Source of the DNA: Acridotheres tristis
Taxonomy: Eukaryota > Chordata > Aves > Passeriformes > Sturnidae
Direction: 5' to 3'
Length of the DNA stretch: 64,000 nucleotides
Assembly (NCBI GenBank): GCA_037013685.1
Contig: CM072884.1
Span: 100,234,048-100,298,047, forward strand
Under the pieces are notes generated by a model. It searched no databases and had not been told where the DNA came from. It saw nothing but the letters and a program-made list of their open reading frames with translations. The translations under genes and the position numbers were made by a program. Below are positions 10,888-24,185 of this stretch, one piece after another. Numbering within the stretch: the stretch's first letter is position 1; the number at the start of each line of letters is the position of its first letter.

Positions 10888-13572
10888 TCACACTCTTTTG
10901 TATATAAGATATATAAATATATACACTTTCTTTATTGCAATTATAAAGATATCCCTACTGTTGATGATGCAATCTGTGTGCATAGCATTTATATGAATAT
11001 TAAAAATGTAAGCTATAGATTTTGCTAAATGTAGGACATATTATCCCAATGGCAGGGAACAGATTCTTCTCTTGAGGGACCATCTACCCATAAATATCTG
11101 TAAAATGGCTCTTGTCATTTTTATGGCTTTCATGTTATTTTAAAAAGCTGAAAAAGCACACAGATAATGAGGAGCTATGGATGGCTAATTGATCTGTCTT
11201 TTTTCCCCAGTAGTATTTATCACATGATGTCAGACTTCTAGAAAATGTAAGAGATGTTTTATACTACTTCAGTAATATACAGTTCAGCTGGACGAATTAG
11301 AAATTACTGATCCTGTCGGGTCATCATTTTTACCTGCATGTTAATGAAACCCTCATCCAAACCTTTTTTCAGGATTACCAAAAGATGTTGGATTTAAGAA
11401 GTTTTTAAAAATTTACTTAGTATGCTTTTTGGATAATGACAGAATTGACTGTTAGAAATTAGACTTAGATTAAATCTAAAAATTATTTTCCATGTCATAT
11501 TAGCATGTTAAGCATATTTCTGTGTACACTTAGCATATCTATATTCCCTGTCTGGAGTCTTCCTGTCCATGATCTCCACAAGTTTATTTTTAATGCTTAT
11601 TTTTCCCGTTTCACTGCCAGCCTGTCTATATGTCTGTTTTTCATCATATTAGTGGTGATAACCTGTGCAAGAAGGTACCTAAAATTTAATGCCAGTTTTC
11701 ATGACAACTTGATGAGACCTGTGGAGCAACATGGAGACCTTGCCAACCTGGAGAACAACATGCAGAGCATATTTGTCTGTTTTACTATTTCCTGGTTTTG
11801 CACTCTCAGCCATTTTATCCCTTCTTCTAACACACACCAGACACTTCTATTACAGTTATATTTTAGCGCTGGGATTTAGTTTCAGATGTTACTTTAGTTT
11901 TTAAGGGCAGAGCTCGGTGGGACACTCTAAGCTGCACAGTTGATACAGCGGTTTCTCTGTACAGCTACAGATAGGATTGAGATGCATCTAATTTAGTTGT
12001 GCCTTCTAGGTTAGCTTGCTGCTTTGCAGGGGAGGAGTTAGGAGCTACAGATAAGGTGAAGCAGCACAAATGAAGTCCACACTTGATTACCTTCAGGTAG
12101 CTTGCCCAGCTCATTACTGACACACGTTGTGCCTGCCAGCCCTGGCTCAGGCAGCTGAGCTGGCTGCTTTCTGCCCGTCTCAGGCCCCCACTACTGACAC
12201 TGACACAGCTTATGTCAGAGCAGAGGCTGCACTCGTCACTGCTGTAATACGGAAAAACAAACCTATGGAAGATGAATTTAAGTGACTGTTCTCAGCAGCA
12301 CAAATATACACCTGACTAATATTGACATATATAGGAACACCAGAAAAACAGTTTAAGCCTAATCCTATGATTTGCCTTCTATGCCCCCATTGGATGAAAC
12401 CCAAATTTGTCAGCTGTTTGTCAGTTGATCAATCACCTGGGTATATTGGCAATAGAATTATCACTCCATCAGAGGATTTGTAGCAAATTATTAGCATTGA
12501 AATGTTTTTTATGATCACGTATCTAGGCTGATTCTATTGTGTGACTCTGCAAAGCAATCAGAGTTTATGTACGTGCTCTCTTTTATGGGGAAATCTCACC
12601 CGTGCTGGAAACAACAGCAAAGTACTGAGTAACTTTCCCTCTTATATTTTTTGTTTCGTTTTGGTTTTTTTATGGACAAACTATTGAAATTGTATTAATT
12701 GAGTTGGTCATATACACTATTGAATGGTCTATAAAAATAGACATACATATCTGTGCACATAGAATAAAAGTAATCACTGTCACAAAGAAAATATTGTTGC
12801 ATTACATTAGAAGCTGTAAATGAAATGTTCTTAATACACAAATAAATTCTTTAGAATAGACAGGCCCTGTAGAATACATATGAATGAAGTCTACAAGATT
12901 CTAATACAGTTTTGCAGACCTCCCTTTTCAATACTTGGCTTTTTTCTTTGGGTACTGATTTACTTCCTGTGTTGTAGAATACATTCTCTTTATTTCTGGA
13001 AGGAAAAAATTCATTTTGCTGACTTCACTTAAACTTTTGTCATTGGATATTTCCACTTCTCAAAAAAGAAGCACTACCACTTACAGACCACAAAAATATA
13101 TTCACTCAGCAATTTTCTATGATACTGCAGCTTTAAAGTTAACAATAGTATAATTTCACCTGAACAGAAGTAGATTTCCTGAATCACTGTGAGTGGAGAA
13201 TTTGGTTTCTGGCACTGCATTGCTCACAGAAAGTAATGATAATATTCAAGTGAGGTACAGGTTTTGTAATAGAAAGATTATCTTGATGAGGTGTGAAAGG
13301 AACATCAGGACAAAAATCTCTCAAATAAAGGAAAAGGGCACAAGACTATGAGGCTGACATGATATGCAAATGGAAATCCATGTGATGTGCATGGTAAAAA
13401 AATTGAATTGTCATATTCATATTGTCATGTTCATGATTCTTTAAGGATTCTGGGAGGATTCTCTGAAGATGCAGTATTTCCAGCTTATTGCCAAGTGCTG
13501 CATATTTTTCAGATGGGTTTGCATGACTCCATCATCTTGGAGCAGAGCTCAGGGTGTGATGCTTTGGTTCCT
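10885..13572. other. noncoding single-copy DNA
   Basis: AT-rich and without a supported gene. The longest forward frame (11505-11879, 124 codons) is hydrophobic but has no recognisable family features or transcription signals. The stretch at about 12440-12640 is AT-rich with few low-complexity runs and might be constrained noncoding sequence. Confidence 0.5.
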
Positions 13573-13631
13573 GACTGCGTCATGCTGCATAATTGGGTGA
13601 CAATAGTCCACACATTTGTCATGACGCAGTC
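13573..13631. repeat. 12-bp perfect inverted repeat with bZIP-like cores
   Basis: GACTGCGTCATG at 13573-13584 is matched by its exact reverse complement CATGACGCAGTC at 13620-13631, with a 35-nt spacer. Each arm holds TGACGCA, which resembles an ATF/AP-1 half-site, and each keeps a CpG in a CpG-poor region. It could be a paired protein-binding site or a hairpin. The arrangement is seen directly; any role is inference. Confidence 0.6.
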
Positions 13632-16124
13632 CAGCATCTGTAGCTGCACAACATTCCCCACTTTTGTACTTTGAGTTTAGTGGCTTCATAAACAAGTCCA
13701 TATGACCTATGGTTATGTTAAACTATAGTAATTCTTTTCCATGGCAGGGATCTTCAATACAGCCCAAGTACAAATCACTCCTCTGGCTACTTTCCTCTGT
13801 GCAAATGGATTATGGCCCCTCTTTATTACCTGGCTTGTTGTTATTACCAGTTACACCACGACTAGCAAAAGGGGATCTTTCATCCAAGAAAAGTATATCA
13901 GTGGCAAATAATTAACAAAACTCATATATGCAAAATAGATTTGAAATCACCTCTACTTTTAAGGTGTATTTTTTACTGCTGCACTGACAATAATCTTGAT
14001 AATAGAAGAGGTATTTAGCATATTTTGTTTTCTCTTTTTCTAAGGTCTTAGTGAGATTGTTCATTCTGAGGTTTACCATGGCTCTGCTGCAGCTTGTTAC
14101 TGCGATCACTTTTCCTGAAAAATGCATCTTCTAAGTCTTTTCTCCACTAATTTCTCAGACTATATGAGTATACTTCTTGATCTGAGTTACAGTAGTGTTC
14201 ACATGCCGAATTTTTCTTCTGTATTTGGATTCTATAGGACACTCATCAAATTACCAAGAAAATAAACTGATTTTTTTAAAAAAAGTTATTTTAAGCGTTT
14301 TTTCTCTTAAAATAAAAGAATGGTTGCAAGGACTAGCATGGTCATAGTTTAAAATGTTGATGTCTAGCAATTCTCTTTTGAAGCTCTCCTACTGTATATA
14401 CAAAAACATCCCATTGTTTTTGGGCTTTTGAGAAATATAACTGCTGCTGTAGCCTGTTGTGAAATTAATTTTAGTAATTTGTTTCCTGTTCAAAGGCTGG
14501 GTGCTTAAGACAGCAGGGGATGTAATTAAAAACCCTTTAAAAAATTCATGGATATAATAAAGCTAACCAAGCCATTTCAGAAGTATGGTTTGTGTAATTG
14601 AGAAATAATGAAGTGATGCTTGTGGAGGTCCATATTGGCATGTGCTCTGAAGTGCAATAGAACATTTGCAAAGTTTAGAAAGACAGAAATAGGAGGATCC
14701 TTGGAAGACACAAATTATTAAGTCCATCTGAGGATTTCACCGAAGTGCATTATGACTTGAAGGGGAGAGTAAAGAGAATGTTTCACCGGGCATAAGGAAT
14801 ATAAAACTCACCCCACACCCTTTCTTCTGAAAACAATAGCTCAACAGCTACAAGTGCTTGGCAAGTTAAGCCATGCAGGCAGTAGGAGGTACAGAGATTA
14901 TGTAATTCTTCAACTATCTCCCATTCTCGTTAAAATGGGTCAGCACAGCTTGTACAGAGTCTTCTACAGGCCACAGTTTCAATTTTATCTGTAATTGCCT
15001 TGCCTTGCTATGCTCGGTACTGTGCTTCCACTGTTTTTTATAGACTTGGCTTCCCTTAAGAAAAAGATTGGAAGATGTTTAATGGCTGTCAGGGTGGCTG
15101 AAAATAGTGCTTAAGAGAGTCAGATATGAAATGGAAACACCTCATAAGAACCAGCTGCTCCTGGACACATCCAAAGGAACTGCAGGCTGAGGAGATTGGT
15201 TTTGGGAATGAGTGAATCAATAGTTGATGGGTTGGTACAACTGCCTGCTTGGCTTTCATGGCCCAGGAGAGCACAGATTATGGGGCTGGCATTTTGCTGC
15301 ACTTCTATTTTCTCAGGATATGTAATTTTCTGTTCTTTTCAAAGTCAATATTAAATAGAAGTAGAAGCTACCTTAAAGCCATATTGCCCCCTGCATTTAT
15401 ATTCTAGTATTGCTCTGAGCACAGAGATGAAATAAAACAGAACCAGGCTCATAATTTTTCTCTTATCTCCTTTGCTTTTTGTATTTCCCAAATAAGTTCC
15501 CCTGTGAGCCCCTTTTACAGAGTAATTTCCCAAGACTTATGAACCAACTTTTTAGTCAGCTGGCTGTTTTACAAACCTCTTATGCAGCATTTATTTACTA
15601 TGTATAAGGATTCCCTTCATGTAGTTATTTTCCTGTATTCTTTAAAGGCCATTAAAAGTGTATCCATATGGCAGTAACTCTATTATCTGCCTCCTTCTCA
15701 TTTTTTAAGAGGACTGGCTGTGTACAGTATATATCCTCCTGAGATTTCAACTAATTTCTCAATTGCTTACTGACCTTTACCTTTGATATAGCCATAATTT
15801 TTAAAGGAAATATACTCTTAAAGAGTTTCATTCCTTCTGATTATTCCAGCTCTTTCAGAAATGAACAGCTGGTAAATTTGCTGAAGCAGGCCTGTGTGGT
15901 GCCACATTTATAGAGTGCTTTCTTGGAGCAGAACAATACATTATAGCTTTAGCCACAAAGTGCAGTCTAAAAATAATTCTACTTTGCTCCACAGATATGT
16001 ATGGATTGATTATTTTTCTCCTTTAGAAGTGATTTAAGCTATTAAAATGTAGGAAGAGTTCAAGAAAAGGAAACATGATTAGATCAGGTGCATTATATCT
16101 TTATCAGCTTCCGGCTTTCTTGTA
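13632..16124. other. noncoding single-copy DNA
   Basis: No supported gene and no repeat recognised. Short overlapping minus-strand frames around 15090-15530 have no domain content. The stretch 15850-16020 is AT-rich, complex and free of simple repeats, similar in character to the segment that follows. Confidence 0.5.
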
Positions 16125-16400
16125 AGAATTGTTGGTTTTAGCTTTGAAATGAATCACTCATCATTTGCATACTTAAGTAAGACTTTACTTTTGGTGAACA
16201 ATTAATGTTGAAGTTTTAATGTGGAGGAGTGGAAATTAAAAGCATGACTGTCAGCTAACTTTGCTGAATTTTATTCAAGATGGAGCTGTGTTTAATGCTT
16301 AACGTTAAATATTTAATTAGTCATTGTCTTTGACGCTGAAAATAACACAGAGTTCACTCAGTCTGCATGAGCTAATAAAATGCCTTTAGAATGTGAAATT
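16125..16400. promoter_or_regulatory. possible conserved noncoding element
   Basis: About 275 bp of complex, AT-rich sequence with clustered developmental-factor-like motifs. These include a perfect POU octamer ATTTGCAT (16163-16170), a SOX/homeodomain-like AACAATTAATG (about 16197-16207) and TTTAATTAG (about 16312-16320). The look matches vertebrate conserved noncoding elements, but conservation cannot be judged from one sequence, so this is an inference from motif density only. Confidence 0.25.
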
Positions 16401-16959
16401 TAAATACATATTTTGTGCATGGCATGAACCCAGAAAGAAACGAAAAGAAGTGGACAGGGTTCTTCCTGAGGTGCTGGACTTCACTGAAGATCAGCACGTT
16501 CCTGGTAATGCATCAGGCTTGGGGCTGTTCAGGGGAGGAGAGGGGGCATTGCAGGATTCTGCTCTCCAGGGCTCTGTCTCCCTTGCCAGTGAGTTTGTGA
16601 GGTGCCTGTGTCCAACCACTGCCTTTCTGCAGTATGGTTTTTTCCACAAAGGACAGCCCTTTACACACTCTTAAACTCCTCTTCTGTCCACCTCTGGCAA
16701 AACTTCTTCAATAACTGCTATTTTCCTGCCCTTGCCTCTTCCCAAGTACCCAAGAATGCCAGTGTCTCAGCTGGATTTCTGTCAGGTTCTGGAAGCAAAT
16801 GAGATTGTAATTACCTGCACGATCTGTGGAGCAAGAGCTACAGAAATCTGGCAACAACATTAATTGCATTTTTTTCTTAGGTTCAAAGCAGAAGAATATT
16901 GTTACTTGCACAGTGAATATTCTGTTGTGGTGAATAGTTCTGTCATGTTGAAGAGTTTT
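16401..16959. other. noncoding DNA upstream of CR1
   Basis: Moderately GC-rich at 16480-16680 with overlapping short frames on the plus strand. No family recognised and no gene supported. Confidence 0.5.
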
Positions 16960-17097
16960 CAATAAGTTTTTGGACGGTGCTCTCAGGAACATGGTGTGAC
17001 TCTTGGAGATGGTCTTGTGCCAGGTCAAGTGTTGGACCTGATGATCCTTGTGGGGTGCTTCCAACTCAGCATATTCTGGGATTCTGGGATTCTGTGA
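16960..17097 (+). mobile_element. CR1 LINE extreme 3' end
   Basis: Contains GGTGCTCTCAGG, GTTGGACCTGATGATCCTTG and CTTCCAACTCAGCATATTC, the terminal CR1 3' UTR in sense orientation. It ends in two ATTCTGGG units and one ATTCTGTG (17073-17096), the characteristic 8-bp tail repeat of CR1. Only about 140 bp is present, and mismatches to the usual bird sequence suggest an older copy. It is on the opposite strand to the three larger avian-type CR1 fragments. Confidence 0.92.
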
Positions 17098-19189
17098 GTA
17101 CTGAATACATATGGTAGTTAAAAAATACAGTACAGTCTATAATGTAAGGATTTTTAATGCTGCTCCACAGTTTGAATCTTTAGTGTGTCTTAAATTCCCT
17201 CGAAGGCCATCCTAATTCAGTTGAAAAATGTGCCAAAGGTGGATGATAGTTTTTGGCAGCTGGCTAGAGAGCATCTAAAATATTTGATGTGGGAGAGTTT
17301 TTGAAAATGACCAAAAGCCCAAATCACTTGTAACTTCATTAGCGTCAGTAACCAGAATATAACAAAAAGTTTTCATATAAATTGTCATATTTTGGTGCTT
17401 CAAAGATGAGTTGGGCAGTACAAAGGTGGCAATAAGGCTACTTCAGGCTTCTTGCAGTATGACTTTAAAATATTCTGTGGGTTTGAAGATTTCTTGATAG
17501 CCACCAAAACTGTAAGCATGATTATACTATATTTAGTGATTGTGAAATAAATCTGAAATAATTCTTCATGAGGGATAAGAGGATGGTAACAAACCAGGGA
17601 ATGCAAATGGACTTTTTTCACCAAGTGATTCACGCTTGAGATGGACCCAGAGGCTATGTCTAAACTACAGACCTGGAACCACTGACATACTTATGGGTCA
17701 ACAAAGTACTGCAGCCAGCTCCAGAGGAGACACAAACTGCTGACAGCCCTCCCACCCTTTTCCTGCTTCCACAGAAAATGAAGGAGATGAAGCACAGTTT
17801 GTACAGCCCAGTGGTTGGATGCAGAGTGTGAATACAACAGTATCATTCCCATGGATGTCTGTAACTCCTGTAGTTTCATACAACGGCTGAGTTATACTTG
17901 GGGATTTAATAACAATATGTGTCTGCTTTATTGTCCTGGCTGGAAAACAATGGAAGGCAATCAGAAATGTCCATTAGTATTGACATGGCACTCATACAAA
18001 GAAGCTTTCACTTGTTGTGCTGTAAACCTAGTTTCCCATTTTGAAGAGCAACAAAGTTTGTTTAAGAAAGATGCTTCTGTATCAGTTGTATTATTATTCA
18101 GAAAATAGAATTTGAAGTGAGAAAAAGCATCACCAGTTGTCATGTTTGTCACTTGAATGGGAGATTATCCTGAAGGAGACTGGCAATAGGACTTATTAAC
18201 TCAGCTGCTTTGTTAGGGCTGTGTTTTGGAAAAGGTTATAAACTAAAAATTTGACTAAATCTTTTCTTTACAGATGAATGAGACAATATTATCATGAAGT
18301 GCTGATAAGGCTGGAAACTACAATGGATGCTTACACCAAAGCCATTATTAGACATCAGTATTTTCTTCTATAAGGAAGAGGAAGGAACTGATTTTTAAAC
18401 TTTTTCCCTGTTGTCTGGGATGGGGATTCTGAACTTCTGTATGTTTAAAGGAGACTTAGGTTAGATTAAGAGTTATTCTGCACAACTGGTGCACTGCACT
18501 TGCTCTCACCCCACACATGGACATACTTTGGGGAACTTCCTTTGCTCTCTTAAATGGTAATTTCTGCATGTATGACAAATTTAAGGAGCTGGTTAGCAAA
18601 TGGAGGGGTTTCTGTGAGTTTTATATTCCTGATCCTAGTTCTAATTGCAGATGGAATTTCCTGTGCATTTCTCCACGTCCTGAAGTCAAATGCTTGCTTT
18701 CACTTTGTCTTCTTGCTTACGATGTCACATTTTCAATGAAATAATGAAATAATGACTAAATGAAGGAGACCCACATTTCCATGGAGACAAGACAGCATTT
18801 CACACCAAGTAAAATTTGCATATATTTGCTTCTCTTTCTAATCTTAATAAGAATACTTGTGCTTCATGAAGTGTTCTTCAGCAATGTGGAAATGCAGAGT
18901 GAGTGTCCACTGTCCCACCAGCATGGTGCCCCAGAAAGACAGGGCTGTATGGGGGAGACTGGGTCCACCACATCTCATCTTGCTTTGTTTTTCTGCTTGT
19001 CATTAAGCTCAGAGTTCAAGAGCTAGTGATGGTGCACTTGTTTCTCCTGCTGGGTGAACACAAGATGGCCTAAAACAGGATAATCTTTCAGCATAATGAC
19101 ATTATCAGGCAAGATGATTTACTACTGGAGAAAGAGCCCATTGCAGCTTTTCTGATCATGTTTCAAGGTTTTGCCTTTTTTTTCCTCCC
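17098..19189. other. noncoding single-copy DNA
   Basis: AT-rich. Short open frames on both strands (up to 97 codons at 17815-18108) lack recognisable features. No mobile element recognised. Confidence 0.5.
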
Positions 19190-19500
19190 AATAATAATGA
19201 TGTAATCTATTAAATTAAGTGGCAACGATGTATGAAGCTGTGGTTATCATTAAATATTTATGCTTCTGGAGTGTTGTAAACACACAGTGCAGCCCTAATT
19301 AACCATAGGTAGTCTACAATTATCTCGTGGTAATTACCCTAATTGGAATTGGCTCATTATGGGAAATAGAATAGAATTTGTTTTATGCTTGGTACTGAAA
19401 AATAGAGTTGGCAATTAACTAAAAACAGCAGCTGCTTCATCCAACTTAAATTAAATTGCCCTCTTAGAGCCTGCCACATTTCCCACAACTGGAACAGTTT
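19190..19500. promoter_or_regulatory. possible conserved noncoding element, homeodomain-rich
   Basis: A dense set of homeodomain-type cores: CCCTAATTAACC (19293-19304), the perfect palindrome GGTAATTACC (19329-19338), then CCTAATTGG and GGCAATTAAC. A forkhead-like TGTAAACA lies at 19275-19282. The segment is complex rather than repetitive and has no open frame of note. This grammar is typical of distal enhancers in gene deserts, but the call rests on motif clustering in AT-rich DNA, which also produces TAAT cores by chance. Confidence 0.35.
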
Positions 19501-22500
19501 TACAAAGAAAACCAATAACCAGATCCAGCCTCCAAAGAATACATACTTTCATAACCTTATCTCCCTGTCAGCGTTGACTGATAGCTGTGATGCACAGAGG
19601 TCCATGAAAAAGCCCAAAGGGCTCTCCAAAGCACCCAGAGACACACAGATCATTGGCTTTGTGAAGCTATCAGAGGAGTTAAGGGAGCAGTGAGAAAGCA
19701 CACGCTTTCTTTTACTCTAGGAATAATTCAGCTGTGGACATGGAGAGACTCTGCCTTGTTTAAGCATGAAGAGCAATGTTTCTGACCACTCCTCTCCTCC
19801 CCTGATCACTGGGAAACCTTGCAAGTGTTAGAGAGGGAGATCCCAGGCTGTGTGCTAGAGAGCAGCCCTACTCATGTGGAGCTGTCACAGGCAACTGGAT
19901 CTCTCCAATAGCCCAGAGAACTTGGCACTCATTCCAAATGTTCATTCCCAGGCCCCTGCCAGCAAAGGAGTGAAACACTCACGTGCAGGACATGGCAGGT
20001 GTATCCAAATGCTGTTGGGCACCATCCTGAGCCAAAGAGGAGATAGTACCTCTGGACTAGACTGATTCCTGCTGGCCAAGGCCATGGCTGGACATGTGGC
20101 TCTGCTGCTGCTGCTTAGCTGAGAAAAGCTGGTGTTGCCCCCAAAATCCCATCTCTACTCCTCCTACCCCACCAGACAACCTTGATTCCTTACGCACCGG
20201 TGTTGGGAATAACAGGAAGCAGGAACAGCCTTACCTGGACCTGCTCCTGGCAGAAGAGGATCTCTAATTGCAGCATGAGGATAGAGGACAGAATACTGCC
20301 ACTGTGAGGAATCTCCCGTTTCTAATTTTATTTTCCTATCTGTTCATAAATGTCATGAAAAATTCAATAAAAAAAGAAGTGTAGGGTGTTACAAAGTCCT
20401 GTCATACAAATGTATCTTCTAAGTCATAAATTAATGATTTGTTTTCTCCATCTGCTTTGCCTGATACAAACAGGAACAATCTGCTTTTGCTGAGAGTGGA
20501 AATGCCTCTGCTAAAATGATCTTGTGGAAATAGGAAGATGCAAGAAGAAAATGTTCAAGTAGCCTGTAAAGCCTGCTCAATGTTACAAACAGAAGGAAAG
20601 TTCGCAAAAGGAAATAAGAGTTGGAGGATAGGGATTGATTTGTATCATATGCTGTCTTCATGTGGTATATATGTATCTGTTTTCCACAAATAATAAAAAC
20701 CCACTTTTTTTTTTAACTCTACTTCTAAAACATGACCTGCCTTTTTTTTGTCGTGTCTGTGACTTCCAGTGTTGTTGGGACTGAGTTCCATTATTTCCAG
20801 TTGTTTTTATTTTTTGCAACAATTACATTAGCTGCCATCTCCAAAGAGGAAACCAGTTTTTCCAGTTATAAATGAGGTTAACTGTGAAAAGTGAGAAAAG
20901 GAAGATGCTGAAGATGTGCCTGAGCAGTATTTCTACACCACTTCCAAAAGGTGATATAAGCTAATGCTTTGGAGACAGTGAACAATGTGGTCAGAGTAAA
21001 GAAGGTAAGTCCTGTACTTCTAGTTAAATGATTTTTTTCTTTATTGTGGGAAGTAAATGTATCTAAATTGTTTTTCTCTGTTTTCCAAATGTCTTGAAGT
21101 TGGAGGCTAGCAAAACTTTGTGGGTAGATGTTAGCTATTTGCCTGTGGTTATGCCTGGGACAAGGAGGTATTGCACAGGGAAGTTGTTGGTGAGGTTTTC
21201 TACATTTGCATGGTGACTTTTAGAAGACCTTAGGGGCAGAAGGTGGGGAAATATGATGGTGTCATTGAGAGAATCAGCCCTAAGCTATACCATGATCTTT
21301 GCTTCTTCTCCAGCCTCCAACCAGGGTATTTTGGGACTTCACTTTGTGAGGCTGAGGCAAGTGGAGGCATAATAGAGACAGGTGAGATTATAGAAAACAG
21401 TATTTTTGCTTTTTAGCTCAAGTCAGGCTCTTAGGAGGAAGATAACTGAGGCAACACCTAACTGGAGGTGGAACCAGAAAGGGCAAATCTCTTTGCAAGG
21501 GCAATCTATGAAGTACATTGAAAAATGATGGCTGTCTTTCACAGAAATATTATAAAAATTGTATTTAAAAGTATGTACATGCAGGTCAATTTTACGTTTT
21601 AATTTTTCTCCCTTAGCTCATCCACATGTTCCCACCTCTTGTGTAAAGCATCTTCATTTCAACAGTCTTCTCTGTGAAAACTTTCTTTCAGTCCCAAGCA
21701 TTTCTAGCATAACTCAGTACAGTGTGACTCGCACTGACATCCTGCTCAGTGCCCCCAAGGGATGGAGACAGTGGCCAGGTTGCTTCATTTCCAAGGAGGG
21801 CTGCAAAGTCATCACTCAAATCAACAACCCCGTCTGCTGTGTTGCCCGAGATGTTCATATTTTTATGAAAGAGCCAGTTCATTCAGTCTCTGTTTTCAGT
21901 TTTGTGCTAGCAGCCCTAAAGAATTAACATTGAAGATGGAGGTGGAAGGACATCTGTCAAGGTGAAGGTCTGCACAGACAAAACAGCTTTGGCTTTAAAT
22001 GGAGTTTACTGGCCAGTACTACCATAGGGACTGCAGACAGGGATTTTTGAACAGTGCAGATTGTCACAAGAGCCCTAAACATGATCCTTTTATCCTTCTA
22101 TTTGCTTGTTTTTGAAGTACTTCAAATTTTTTAGCTTAAGCAAGCATCAGTTGCATTTTATGAACATGTTCCTCCTTCAGTGTTGAATCCTGTATACAGA
22201 GGAATATAATGGCAGAGGGGAAACCAAGCAATGTCTGGAAAGACTGAAAACCTCTGCAAACCACATGGAGGTTTACGTGAAGTGTCTAAGTGAATGTAAC
22301 CTCTTTCAGAATTACAAAGGGCATTGTCATCCAGAAATTTTGGCACCAGTTGTCTGCAAGCTAATTCTGATTCTAGAAGGGACCTGGCTCTCACAGCATG
22401 ACTCTGCCTTGGTTCACTATTTTCCTTTTTATTTGCATTAAATGTCTCCTTGCTCCCTTGGCAATACCCTTCTCCATCATTCAGTGTAAGGGCATTTTTA

Positions 22501-24074
22501 CATGATACTGCATTGTACTATACAAATATAACCTTTAAATTTAATTTAATTTTTTAAAAATAAGTTTAACTGCTTAATAATTGCCAAAATGACATTTAGC
22601 TTTTGCTTTTTGTTTTGAAATATAAATACTTGTTTCAATTCCATACTCTAGTAAGAAATACACTATTTTTAATGGGCTCAAACATATCATTAAAGTATTT
22701 TACACATATCATACAGTATTTTACATTTTTCTTTAAGTTATTCATTTGTTCCAGCACTCTTTCCTTTGGCAAGAAACTCACTTGCATAAGCTGTTGGATC
22801 AGCTTTTCACTGATTTTGAACTCAATCGTTTTTTGCTTCGGCAGAAAGGAAGAGATGAGTAAACGAGTTTTTAGTTTAGAAATATTTCTTCTCCATCAGG
22901 AATTTGGGTGTCCATTAACTCCAGCAAGAATGGAGACTCTTAGCACTTGGCAGGATTGGCTCGCTCCTGTCACCTTATCCAGGTTCCAAGGATCTGTGCT
23001 GCTGCAGTGTCATTCCCACTTGTCCTCTGTTTCTCACCCTGTGCTTTTCTGACTCTTTTCTTTAAGTGAAAGCATTGGTTTTCTTGGAAGGAGTTGCAAA
23101 ACCTACCCCTCCCTCTGCCACAAATATCCTGTAAGATGCAATAGAGGTAAATTTCTCAGAAGTGTACATTTTCTTTTTAGTGGGCATGTAAAGTGCTGCT
23201 AATCATTAGTGGGTGTTTAAGGTAAATGAAAGCCAAGCTGATGAATGAGTGATGCCTGGCAGGTAAATCCATTTATTCTCTCAGTTGCTTGCAGCGACTC
23301 CTTCCTTGCTTTGCTTGCATGGAGTACTAGAGAAATAAGGAAACTATTTATTAAAATTATAATAACACAATAGTGCACGACATTTTTTCCTTGTTGGGAT
23401 TCATTTTGAAGCAGCACATTACAATGGAAAATGCAGTCCTTTTCAACAGGCACTGCAGCACAGCAAACCTTGAAGTGCTCTTGAGAGCTCTCAGCAGTTC
23501 CCCTTGTGGGACGTGTTGAATGCAATGATTGTGATAAGTGACTCACGATGCTCAGTCTCGCAGATATCAAACTGCAATGCACAACTGGCTCTATGGGGTT
23601 TTGTAACACTTCTGTTCACCTCGGTGGAGCCCAGTTCCAAATGGGAAATTTAAATTCTGTGAGAGAGCCCACATGAAAACTTGTGTGCCTGAAGCCAGGC
23701 TGAGTTGTGTGTCCAGATTCTCAGGGGACAGTCGCTTTATGTTTTCATTTTCAGGAGATTTCAGTCATAAGGTGAACTTGATTCCAGGCTTCGGACAACC
23801 TTTACAAGGATACAACCCATGAGGCAGGAGGCTAAATTTGGATTTGATCCTCTGTCAGCCAACAGCTCACTGTTGATGGGTGTTGAACACATCTGCTGGA
23901 GGTAACCCTGTCTCAAAAAGTCCCTACACTAATGGTCAGTAGGAGCTGTGAAGGAAAAAGAAGGGAAACAGCTCAAGGCCCATTACTTACAGCATTGTCC
24001 TGAGCCTCCATTGCTGACACCATTCAGGACAGTGTCCTGCACTAAGCGGTTCTTTGCACTAACCCAGTGACACT
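19501..24074. other. noncoding single-copy DNA
   Basis: No supported gene. The longest frame (22603-23052, 149 codons, plus) is Phe/Leu/Ser-rich with no domain or coding context; a 130-codon minus frame at 23217-23609 is similar. A strong donor-like GAAG/GTAAGT lies at 21004/21005 with a plausible acceptor ending at 20769, but the enclosed 235 nt is closed in all three frames. Confidence 0.5.
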
Positions 24075-24185
24075 GTTCCTGTGTGCTTCCTTGGGTAAGT
24101 GATTCAACTTCTGTGCACCTTTCACTACCAGATATAGAAAATGGGATAATGCCTCGCCTTAACTCTGTGCATGTGACAGGTAAAT
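24075..24185 (+). mobile_element. MIR-type SINE relic
   Basis: The order of blocks follows the MIR/core-SINE consensus: CTGTGTGCTTCCTTGGGTAAG, then GTGATTCAACTTCTGTGCACC, then AGAAAATGGGATAATGCCT. These correspond to the well-known blocks for leaving the tRNA-related head and entering the core domain. Divergence is high, as expected for an insertion from early amniote history. No intact pol III promoter is visible. Confidence 0.7.

Noticed and set aside
20770..21004. Acceptor/donor pair enclosing 235 nt (GAAG/GTAAGT donor)
   Set aside because: All three forward frames contain stops; not coding, and a noncoding exon cannot be supported without transcripts.
22603..23052. 149-codon plus-strand frame
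   Set aside because: Phe/Leu/Ser-rich, no domain, no splice or promoter context, AT-rich composition like its surroundings.
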